Source of the DNA: Collinsella sp.
Lineage (GTDB): Bacteria > Actinomycetota > Coriobacteriia > Coriobacteriales > Coriobacteriaceae
Assembly: GCA_019419455.1 (NCBI GenBank)
Contig: DXZW01000044.1
Span: 62,001-126,000 of the forward strand
Length of the DNA: 64,000 nt
Reading direction: 5' to 3'
Part shown: positions 33,616-41,012 of the stretch, one piece after another
Numbering within the stretch: the stretch's first letter is position 1
How the letters are laid out: each line of letters starts with the position of its first letter
Notes under the pieces: model-generated
Seen by the model: only the letters and a program-made list of their open reading frames with translations
The model's database searches: none
What the model was told of the DNA's origin: nothing
Position numbers and translations under genes: made by a program

Positions 33616-36111
33616 TTAGCTAATTCCCACAAACATGCAGCCCGAGGTCGCCCCGCGCAGGCGGGCGGCGGGCTTACGGCCGGCCTGTGCGGCCTCGACG
33701 GCGCGGCGGACGCGTGCGACGGCGCGGCCCACCTCATCCGTCTCGAGCAGCGTGCCGTCCACCATAAGACGGCGCACGCCGGCGTCGAGCAGCTGTGGTA
33801 CCTGCGGCGTAAGGTCGATGGGGTAGGCGTCGTACAAGCGAGAGCGGCCATGGATGTCGGTGCGCACGGGCATGACCTTGCCGTCGATATTCTTGAGCGA
33901 GAGCTTGCGGGCACGCAGGCGGCAGTTGGCGCAATCGTGGATGCAGCCGTTGGCAACCTGCAGAATGCAATGCTCGCTTGTCATGACGCGCGGGCGGCCA
34001 AAGACGGTGATGCCCAGCGCCGCGGGCGCGGCGGCGCCGAGCGAGACAATCTCGTCGAGCGTGATCTCGGGCGAGAGCCAAAACGCACCGGCTCCGCGCT
34101 CGGCAAGCGCTTCCATGCAGGGCGTGTTATGAACCGGCAGGCAAGAGCGAATCTCGGCCGTGGCGCCAACCTGGGCGGCCAGGGCAAGCTCAGAGATGTT
34201 GCCAATAGCGACCGTGGCACCGGCAACAACCCACGGGTCAACGCGGACGTGGTCAACGGCGCGGCAGGCCTCATCGAGCACGGGTACGATGCCCTGCTCA
34301 AACGTATCGGCGGGGGAGAGCTTGGCCGCATCGAGCGCGTTGGTGGTCATGTAGATGCGCGTTGCGCCCTCCGCGCGGGCTGCCTCGGCAGCCTCGAGCG
34401 TGGTGACGGTGGCGCAGATCTGCGGCTCGTCGCGGTAGTGCGCGGGCGCGGGGCGGGAATCACTGGTTACAATCACCGGCAACTCGAGCGTTTTCGCGCG
34501 CTCCTCGTACGGCGCCAGAATGGCCTCCTCCAATGCCTTGCAGGCGGCGGCGCGCACCTTGTGCACGGCGGAGAAGCCCATACCGCAGCCGGCGTCGAGC
34601 GAAACGTCAAAGCTCGCTGCCTCAAAGGGCGAGGAGCCCATGCGGCCGACGTGCTCTACCAAATCGGACGCCTCGACCGCGCGGGTCTTGGCGGCCTCGA
34701 CGGTAAAGCCCGTGGCCGTGGCCGTAAGCGATGGGGCGTCGCAGCAGGTGAGCGTCACGGTAAACGGTTCGCCCAGATACGCCACAACGGTTACATCAAC
34801 GGCGCGGCGGCGAAGCACGTCGCGCTTGAGCGCGGCGCCGGCGGCGTCGATGGCGCGCTGGCTGCGGATGACGCGCACGCGGCAGCCCTCGGGCATGCTG
34901 CGGGGCACGCGGCACTCGATGATGTCACCGACGGCGGCATCATCGGCAGCGATAGTGGTTAGGAACTGATCGAACTCATCATCGTGGCGAAGCTCCAGCA
35001 GGTCGCCCTTTTCCACGGGCTCAAACAGCTCAATGCGGGCGATGGCGGCGCGGCGACGGCGGTCGTCGGGCTTGAGGCCGCGCACATCTCGGTTGGCCGG
35101 GCGGCTGCCCAGCACCGTGCCCACGATCTGGCCGCGGTTGTTGGAACGCTCATAGCTCATCATCTCGTCGCCCGAGGTGCCGTCCTGATAGGCGTGCGTA
35201 AAGTCGCGGTTAAAGCAGCGCTTGAGCTGGCGCTGGCGGGCGGCTTTCTCGTCCTTGGCAACGGTGGTTCCGGCCAGCATGTCATCAATCTGATGACGAT
35301 ACACGTCGACGATGGAATACACGTAATCGGGCGCCTTCATGCGGCCCTCGAGCTTGAGCGATGCGGCGCCGGCGTCATACAGACGGCGAACAAGCTGCGA
35401 AGTGTTGGTGTCGCGCGGGCACAGCGCGCGCTCGCGACCGGCGGGGGAGAGCGTGCGGCCGTTCTCGTCGATTAGCTCGTAGGGCAGGCGGCAGGGCTGG
35501 GCGCACATGCCGCGGTTGGCCGAGCGGCCCGCCATGGCAAAGCTCGACAGCAGGCACAGACCCGAGTAGCAAAAGCAGATGGCACCGTGGCTAAAGACCT
35601 CGAGGTCGACATCGGGCGCGGCGTCGTGGATGGCGGCGATCTCGTCGATGGAGAGCTCGCGCGAGAGGGTCACGCGGTCGGCGCCCTGCTCGCGGCACCA
35701 GATGGTTCCGCGGTCGTCATGGATGTTCGCCTGGGTCGAGATATGCGTCTCGATGCCGGGCATCGTGCGCTTGACCTCAAAGAACAGACCCCAGTCCTGG
35801 ATGATGAAGGCATCGGCGCCCAGCGTGGAGCAGCGATGGATGAGTTGCAACGCATCGGCCATCTCGGACTGCTTGATGACGATGTTGACCGTGACGTAGA
35901 CGCGCGAGCCGGCCAGGTGTGCAGCGCGGCAGGCCTGCTCAAAGGCCTTATCGGTAAAGTTCGTTGCCTTGCGGCGGGCGTTGAAGCTGCCCATGCCACA
36001 GTAGATGGCGTCTGCCCCGGCAGCGAGTGCGGCGGCGAAGGGCTCCGGGCCTCCGGCGGGGGCCAAGAGCTCGGGTCTACGGTTGGTGGTTCGACTGGCG
36101 GTTGCGGTCAT
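33616..36111 (-). CDS. U32 family peptidase-like protein (RlhA/YhbU-type)
   Basis: This 831-residue U32 protein has an N-terminal PELLAPAGGPE and a cysteine set in GAICFCYSGLCLLSS and ANRGMCAQPCRLPYEL that probably binds an iron-sulfur cluster. A second cysteine group (CIHDCANCR) lies near residue 745. Members of this family are now linked to tRNA or rRNA hydroxylation, so the peptidase name is historical. ATG 36111 has AAAGGCAGG upstream. A second domain follows the catalytic part (about 380-600). Association with an RluA gene supports an RNA-modification role, but the substrate is not shown. Confidence 0.88.
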   Translation of the reverse strand: MTATASRTTNRRPELLAPAGGPEPFAAALAAGADAIYCGMGSFNARRKATNFTDKAFEQACRAAHLAGSRVYVTVNIVIKQSEMADALQLIHRCSTLGADAFIIQDWGLFFEVKRTMPGIETHISTQANIHDDRGTIWCREQGADRVTLSRELSIDEIAAIHDAAPDVDLEVFSHGAICFCYSGLCLLSSFAMAGRSANRGMCAQPCRLPYELIDENGRTLSPAGRERALCPRDTNTSQLVRRLYDAGAASLKLEGRMKAPDYVYSIVDVYRHQIDDMLAGTTVAKDEKAARQRQLKRCFNRDFTHAYQDGTSGDEMMSYERSNNRGQIVGTVLGSRPANRDVRGLKPDDRRRRAAIARIELFEPVEKGDLLELRHDDEFDQFLTTIAADDAAVGDIIECRVPRSMPEGCRVRVIRSQRAIDAAGAALKRDVLRRRAVDVTVVAYLGEPFTVTLTCCDAPSLTATATGFTVEAAKTRAVEASDLVEHVGRMGSSPFEAASFDVSLDAGCGMGFSAVHKVRAAACKALEEAILAPYEERAKTLELPVIVTSDSRPAPAHYRDEPQICATVTTLEAAEAARAEGATRIYMTTNALDAAKLSPADTFEQGIVPVLDEACRAVDHVRVDPWVVAGATVAIGNISELALAAQVGATAEIRSCLPVHNTPCMEALAERGAGAFWLSPEITLDEIVSLGAAAPAALGITVFGRPRVMTSEHCILQVANGCIHDCANCRLRARKLSLKNIDGKVMPVRTDIHGRSRLYDAYPIDLTPQVPQLLDAGVRRLMVDGTLLETDEVGRAVARVRRAVEAAQAGRKPAARLRGATSGCMFVGIS

Positions 36112-36336
36112 ATCCTGCCTTTCAAAATGCTCAGATAATCAAAAGTATAGTGGTGCCATCGCGGCAGGCGATGCCCGTGCTCTAAGCGGGATAAAGTCTT
36201 CAGCAGCTTGGACTGGCTGCTTCATATGAGAACCGTTCAGCGGTCCGGGGAAACCGTTGGGCGATAAAATATTCTCGAAGGCTGATAATTATCTTGCATC
36301 GGGCAAACTCATCCCCTACTATCCCAATCAAGCGCG

Positions 36337-36375
36337 GTGTTCAGACCGAACTGTGCCTCCCGGTGTGAACGCCGC
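36337..36375 (+). ncRNA. Leader hairpin before ridA
   Basis: CGCGGTGTTCA pairs with TGAACGCCGCG (one G-U) around an inner region GACCGAACTG...CCCGGTG. The 298-base U32-ridA divergent gap also holds AT-rich promoter-like sequence near 36265-36290. The role is unknown. Confidence 0.35.
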
Positions 36376-36409
36376 GCTCCCGTTCCCTTTTACTTGTAAG
36401 GAGAAAAAC

Positions 36410-36787
36410 ATGAGCAAGACCGTCGTGTCTTCCGATAACGCACCCGCAGCCATCGGCCCGTATTCCCCCGGTATCCAGACTGGCAACATGGTGTTTCTGT
36501 CCGGCCAGCTGGGCATCGATCCCGCGACCGGCAAGCTGCCCGAGGGTGTCGAGGCCCAGGCCAAGCAGTCCCTCGCCAACGTCGAGGCTCTGCTGACCGC
36601 TGCCGGCGCCACGTTTGCCGATGTCGTCAAGACCACGGTCTACCTGGCCGACATCGCCGACTTTGCCGCCGTGAACGAGATTTACGCCTCCAAGTTCGAG
36701 GCTCCGTTCCCCGCGCGCAGCGCTTTCCAGGTTGCCGCCCTTCCGGCTGGCGGTCTGGTCGAGATCGAGGTTGTCGCCGCTCTCTAA
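36410..36787 (+). CDS. ridA: RidA family enamine/imine deaminase
   Basis: This 125-residue RidA protein hydrolyses reactive enamine/imine products such as 2-aminoacrylate. IGPYSPGIQTGNMVFLSGQL near residue 15 and the catalytic Arg in FPARSAFQVAALP near 103 are intact. ATG 36410 has AAGGAGAA upstream; the frame back to 36257 is not coding. It lies at the edge of the purine/diaminopropionate cluster, where YgeX should generate 2-aminoacrylate. Confidence 0.94.
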   Translation: MSKTVVSSDNAPAAIGPYSPGIQTGNMVFLSGQLGIDPATGKLPEGVEAQAKQSLANVEALLTAAGATFADVVKTTVYLADIADFAAVNEIYASKFEAPFPARSAFQVAALPAGGLVEIEVVAAL

Positions 36788-36816
36788 GGTGTTGGTAACA
36801 ACTAAACATGACATGC

Positions 36817-36855
36817 AAAAAGACCCTGCAGCGCGTGCGAGCTGCAGGGTCTTTT
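36817..36855. terminator. Terminator between ridA and the convergent regulator
   Basis: AAAAGACCCTGCAGC and its complement flank an 8-base loop, with A and T runs on both sides. It serves ridA and probably the regulator encoded on the minus strand. Confidence 0.9.
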
Positions 36856-36909
36856 GTCAAGCGATGCGACAAAAATGATCCGTTTCCCTTCGTCCCCAAG
36901 GGATCACGT

Positions 36910-37566
36910 TTAGCCTTCCTTGCGGACTTTTTGCAGGTAGCGGTATACGCTGGGCTCCGAAATGCCCAGCGCGGTGGCGGCGCAGGCCACAGCGCCCTTG
37001 AGCATGAACACCCCGTTGCCGTTGAGGTGGCGAATGACGTCCACGCGGTCGCTCTGACCAAGCGACGCTACATCCAGCCCGCGTGCGCTCAGCAACTCGG
37101 CAATGCTGCGGTCGATGAGCTCCTGCGTGGACTCCGAAAGGCTTTCGACCTCGATAGGGGCGGGCTCCGTGCGCGTCGGCGCCGCGTCGAAGCATGCCAT
37201 GAGCTGCTGCGCCATGGTGTTGATGGAGCGCACGGTCGAGAGGTCGGTGTTGACGCAGAGCATACCGACGATCTCGTTATCCTCGCGGATAAAGTACGTC
37301 GCCGACTCCAGCGTTTTGCCGCCGGCGCCGCGGCCCTCGTAGCCCGTAATAAACGGCAGGTCGCGATACTTGGGGTCGTGCATGATCTTGAGCGCCAGAT
37401 CGGTGGCAGGACCGCCGATCTTACGGCCGCTCACGATGCCGTTGCGAATATCGACGATGGCGTGGTCGGGATCCGAGAAATCGTGCAGCACGATCTCGCT
37501 GTTCTTGCCGAGTATCTGCTCCAGGAAATCGACCATCGGCAAAAAGCGGCGTACGGTCTCGTTCAC
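36910..37566 (-). CDS. PAS_6/HTH_22 (YheO-like) transcriptional regulator
   Basis: This 218-residue regulator has a YheO-type PAS-like domain (EIVLHDFSDPDHAIVDIRNG, then GRKIGGP) and a C-terminal HTH with GISEPSVYRYLQKVRKE. GTG 37566 is preferred: AAAGGAG lies 6 bases upstream, while the longer frame to 37707 adds unlike sequence. It is divergent from the purine permease. A second member of the same family stands divergent from ygeX, so each half of the cluster has its own regulator, and the ligand is probably a pathway intermediate. Confidence 0.88.
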   Translation of the reverse strand: MNETVRRFLPMVDFLEQILGKNSEIVLHDFSDPDHAIVDIRNGIVSGRKIGGPATDLALKIMHDPKYRDLPFITGYEGRGAGGKTLESATYFIREDNEIVGMLCVNTDLSTVRSINTMAQQLMACFDAAPTRTEPAPIEVESLSESTQELIDRSIAELLSARGLDVASLGQSDRVDVIRHLNGNGVFMLKGAVACAATALGISEPSVYRYLQKVRKEG

Positions 37567-37918
37567 GGGCAACTCCTTTGGGTGAAATCGGAAATGTTCA
37601 TAACAATTTTTTCTCATGGTAACACGCTGCTCATCATCTCGTATATCCGCAGGTACATTGCGTAATGCAGACGAACGGTATGATTTTGGCGGTAAACGGT
37701 CGACCAAAAGAAAAGTAAGATGTTATTTAGACCAGACACATTCCTGACCTGCGGAAACGAGTTATTTCAGCCGAAGAATAGTCTGATAACAAAAAATTAT
37801 TATTGAGAATGAGAATCATCTTTAATACGATATGCAACGAAGGCACAACCTCAACCCCGCACTGCGTCACAATAGAGCGTTAGATGCGAAAACAACTACT
37901 TCGAGGATTGGTGGTCAA
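37567..37918. promoter_or_regulatory. Divergent control region of the permease and regulator
   Basis: This 352-base AT-rich region contains two AACAA...-type sites (ATAACAATTTTTTC near 37602, GATAACAAAAAATTA near 37786), possible targets of the adjacent regulator, and the Fur-box-like site listed separately. No clear -35/-10 pair could be fixed. Confidence 0.5.
37805..37823 (+). promoter_or_regulatory. Fur-box-like site upstream of the purine permease
   Basis: GAGAAT GAGAAT C ATCTTT fits the Fur consensus of two direct GATAAT-type hexamers, a C and an inverted hexamer. The first two hexamers match 5 of 6 each and the third is weak. If used, iron status would control the cluster, whose enzymes carry many Fe-S clusters. 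Confidence 0.4.
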
Positions 37919-39313
37919 ATGACCCAGGAGACGGTTACGAACGGCACTGAAGCCCTGTTCACTCGTGAAGGCATGCCTCCCGTTAAGGAAATGATCCCGT
38001 GTGCCCTTCAGCACGTACTGGCTTCGTTTGCCGGTATCATCACCCCGGCTGTCATCATGGCCGGTGTCTACGGCTTTAATAGCCAGCAGAGCACCGACAT
38101 CATCCAGGTCGCGCTCATTCTTTCGGCGATCGACACGGCCCTTCAGGCCTTCGCTCCCTTCCGTCGCATCGGCGGCGGCCTGCCCATCGTCATGGGCGTT
38201 TCGTTCGCGTTCCTGCCGGCTCTGCAGGCCATGGGTGCCTCGGGCTTTAGCTTTGGTGCGCTGCTGGGCGGCGAGATCGTCGGCGGCGCCGTCGCGGTCC
38301 TCTTTGGTCTGGCCTACAGCAAGATCAAGTGGCTGTTCCCGCCCGTCGTGACCGGTACGGTCATCTTCTCCATTGGCGTCTCTCTCTATCCCACGGCCGT
38401 CAAGTATATGGCCGGCGGTATGGGTACGCCGCTATGGGGCACCCCGCAGGCCTGGTGCGTCGCTCTTATCACCTTCGCCGTGGTCTTTGCGCTCGCCAAC
38501 TTTGGCAAGGGCACGCTCAAGCTGGGATCCGTGTTCTTTGGCATGATCGTTGGCATGATCGTCTCCATCCCCTTTGGCATGATCGACTTCTCCAGCGTCG
38601 CCACCGCTCAGGTCTTCGCCCTTCCCAAGCTCATGCCCTACGCGCTCGAGTTTGATCCCGAGGTCTGCATCACCCTCGCCGTCGTGTTCCCCATGGTTGC
38701 CATCCAGGTTATCGGCGACGTCTCCGCCGCCTGCCTGGGCTCCATCGACCGTATGCCCACCGAGCGCGAGCTCTCCGGCGCTATCGTGTCCCAGGGCCTC
38801 ACCTCTATGGTCGGCGGCCTGCTGGGCGGTCTTCCCACCAGCGCCCTTGGCCAGAACGTGGGCATCATCTGCTCCAACAAGGTCGTCAACAAGTGGGTCT
38901 TTGTGATCATCGCGGCCGTCTTTGCCATCGCCGGTCTGTTCCCGCAGCTCTCTGCCGTCCTTTCCGCTATCCCGCAGCCCGTCATCGGCGGCGCGACCGT
39001 CGGCGTCTTTGGCACCATCACCATGAACGGCGTGCGCATGTTCACCCGCGAGGGCCTCACGCAGCGCACTACCACCATCGTCGGTACCTCCGTCGTCTTT
39101 GGCCTGGGTATCTGGATGGCCAGCGGTTGCCTTGCCGGCGAGGGTATGCCCGCCTGGGTATCCACCGTCATCGGCTCCAATGCCGTAACCCCCACCGCCA
39201 TTATGGCCATTGTCCTTAACCTGATCCTTCCGCAGACGCCGGTCGTGGCTCAGCACATCGATGCTGCCAAGGACGCTGCCGTGGATCTGGTCTTGCCCGA
39301 GAGTAAGAAGTAA
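37919..39313 (+). CDS. NCS2 purine permease (xanthine/urate type)
   Basis: This 464-residue NCS2 permease has about 14 hydrophobic segments, the GLPIVMGVSFAFLPA region, the DVSAACLGSIDR motif with the key acidic residue and QNVGIICSNKVVNKW, equivalent to the NxGxxxxT motif of xanthine/urate carriers. ATG 37919 is chosen; the frame back to 37832 is unlikely. It begins the left block and should import xanthine, urate or a similar purine by proton symport. YgfU/UacT and XanP cannot be told apart here. Confidence 0.9.
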   Translation: MTQETVTNGTEALFTREGMPPVKEMIPCALQHVLASFAGIITPAVIMAGVYGFNSQQSTDIIQVALILSAIDTALQAFAPFRRIGGGLPIVMGVSFAFLPALQAMGASGFSFGALLGGEIVGGAVAVLFGLAYSKIKWLFPPVVTGTVIFSIGVSLYPTAVKYMAGGMGTPLWGTPQAWCVALITFAVVFALANFGKGTLKLGSVFFGMIVGMIVSIPFGMIDFSSVATAQVFALPKLMPYALEFDPEVCITLAVVFPMVAIQVIGDVSAACLGSIDRMPTERELSGAIVSQGLTSMVGGLLGGLPTSALGQNVGIICSNKVVNKWVFVIIAAVFAIAGLFPQLSAVLSAIPQPVIGGATVGVFGTITMNGVRMFTREGLTQRTTTIVGTSVVFGLGIWMASGCLAGEGMPAWVSTVIGSNAVTPTAIMAIVLNLILPQTPVVAQHIDAAKDAAVDLVLPESKK

Positions 39314-39330
39314 CCAATTCGGTGCTATTC

Positions 39331-39362
39331 GTCGGCGGGCGCATCGCCTCGTCCGCCGACGT
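39331..39362 (+). terminator. Hairpin after the permease
   Basis: CGTCGGCGGGCG pairs with CGTCCGCCGACG. No long T-run follows, so termination may be partial and downstream genes may be read through. Confidence 0.55.
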
Positions 39363-39364
39363 CA

Positions 39365-39452
39365 TGCGGCGCCAAGCCGCACTTCAAAGGGTTTGTCCCT
39401 TTGGTGAAGCGTTGACGGGAGAGGGCCCGTTTCCGGTGTAGGCCGGCGCTTC
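39365..39452 (+). ncRNA. Structured leader of ssnA
   Basis: Stem TGCGGC/GCCGCA (39365-39381) is followed by AAAGGG/CCCTTT (39386-39402). GAAGCG (39406) can pair with CGCTTC (39447), enclosing ACGGG/CCCGT and CCGG/CCGG hairpins, or its GAAG can pair with CTTC at 39382. The two pairings exclude each other, as in a switch. It matches no riboswitch class that I recognise. Confidence 0.4.
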
Positions 39453-39508
39453 GCACTCCGCCATGTCAGAGGTGTCAAACCCCGCCCCTGATGTTGAAGG
39501 GAGCATTC

Positions 39509-40864
39509 ATGCTTCTGGTCGCTAACGGTTCCGTTTTTACCCGCAACGCTCAGACCCCGTTCATTCCCAACGGCGCGGTCGCCATTGACGGAGATACGAT
39601 CGTCGAAGTAGGTCCCGAGTGCGAGCTCAAGGCCAAGTACCCGGATGCCGAGTACGTCGACGCCCAGGGCAACCTCATCATGCCCGGACTCATCAATTGC
39701 CACACCCACATCTACTCGGGTCTGGCCCGCGGCCTTGCCATTAAGGGCTGCAACCCCACCAACTTCCTGGAGAATCTTGAGCAGCAGTGGTGGAAGATCG
39801 ACGACAACCTGACCCTCGCCGGCACCAAGGCCAGCGCCTATGCCACGATTCTGGACTCCATCCGCGATGGCGTCACCACGATCTTCGATCATCATGCAAG
39901 CTTCTGCGAGATCCCGGGAAGCCTCTTTACCATTAAGGATGCAGCTCAGGAGCTGGGCATGCGTTCGTGCCTGTGCTACGAGGTCTCCGATCGCCGCGGC
40001 CAGGAAAAATGCGACCAGGCCATTGCCGAGAACGCCGAATTTGCCCAGTGGGCCGCCAAGGAGCGTCGCGATAACGACAACCACATGATCGCCGCCATGT
40101 TTGGCGGACATGCCACCTTTACGCTTTCGGACGAGACCATGGACAAGATGGCCGAGGCCAACAACGGCCTGACCGGCTTCCACATCCACGTGTGCGAGGG
40201 CATGAACGACGTGTGGGACTCCCGCCTCAACCGCGGTGGTATCAGCCCCGTCGAGCGCCTGCTGCAGCACAACCTGCTCGGTCCCGACACCATGCTCGGC
40301 CACTGCATCCACGTGACGCCTGCCGAGATGGATATCGTCAAGGAGTCCGGCACCTGGCTCGTCAACAACCCCGAATCCAATATGGGCAATGCCGTGGGCT
40401 GCGCTCCCGTGCTCGAGTTCTTCCGCCGCGGCATCCCCGTGTGCATGGGCACCGACGCCTACACCCACGACATGCTCGAGAGCCTCAAGGTCTTCCTGAT
40501 TATTCAGCGCCACAACGCCGCCATGCCCAACGTGGGCTGGTGCGAGGCCATGACGATGCTGTTTGAGAACAACGCCAAGATGGCGAGCAGGTACTTCGAT
40601 CGCAAGCTCGGTGTGCTCGAGGCCGGCGCTGCCGCCGACGTCATCGTCATGGACTACAAGCCCTTTACGCCGCTGAGCGAGGAGAACATCGACGGCCACA
40701 TGCTCTTTGGCATGATGGGCAAAAACTGCCGCACCACCATCATCAACGGCCGCGTCCTGTACAAGGATCGCGAGTTCGTTGGGATTGATGAGGACAAGAT
40801 CAACGCGTGGACCATGGCTGAGTCCAAGAAGCTCTGGAGCGCGCTCAACGATCGCGCCTACTAA
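39509..40864 (+). CDS. ssnA: SsnA-type amidohydrolase
   Basis: This 451-residue metal-dependent amidohydrolase is related to guanine deaminase and chlorohydrolases. The metal ligands His65 and His67 are in LINCHTHIYSGLARG; later His residues are in HIHVCEG and GHCIHV, and Asp in GTDAYTHD. In the purine cluster it is thought to deaminate or open an intermediate. ATG 39509 has GAAGGGAG upstream; ATG 39491 is unlikely. It is followed by ygfK after a strong hairpin. Confidence 0.93.
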   Translation: MLLVANGSVFTRNAQTPFIPNGAVAIDGDTIVEVGPECELKAKYPDAEYVDAQGNLIMPGLINCHTHIYSGLARGLAIKGCNPTNFLENLEQQWWKIDDNLTLAGTKASAYATILDSIRDGVTTIFDHHASFCEIPGSLFTIKDAAQELGMRSCLCYEVSDRRGQEKCDQAIAENAEFAQWAAKERRDNDNHMIAAMFGGHATFTLSDETMDKMAEANNGLTGFHIHVCEGMNDVWDSRLNRGGISPVERLLQHNLLGPDTMLGHCIHVTPAEMDIVKESGTWLVNNPESNMGNAVGCAPVLEFFRRGIPVCMGTDAYTHDMLESLKVFLIIQRHNAAMPNVGWCEAMTMLFENNAKMASRYFDRKLGVLEAGAAADVIVMDYKPFTPLSEENIDGHMLFGMMGKNCRTTIINGRVLYKDREFVGIDEDKINAWTMAESKKLWSALNDRAY

Positions 40865-40878
40865 TTACAAGTAGATTC

Positions 40879-40914
40879 ACGCGCGTCGGATGTTTCGCCG
40901 CATCCGACGCGCGT
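40879..40914 (+). terminator. Hairpin between ssnA and ygfK
   Basis: A perfect 14-bp stem ACGCGCGTCGGATG and its complement surround an 8-base loop, with no T-run. This suggests mRNA processing or partial attenuation. Confidence 0.6.
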
Positions 40915-41012
40915 ATAGGCGGCCTCCGCGGGGTCGCCGGCGCTGTGCTAGCGCTACACCGTATTTGCGCCCGCCGCGCGGTCTCGCCGGGCGTTACAGA
41001 GAGGAGCTCATT

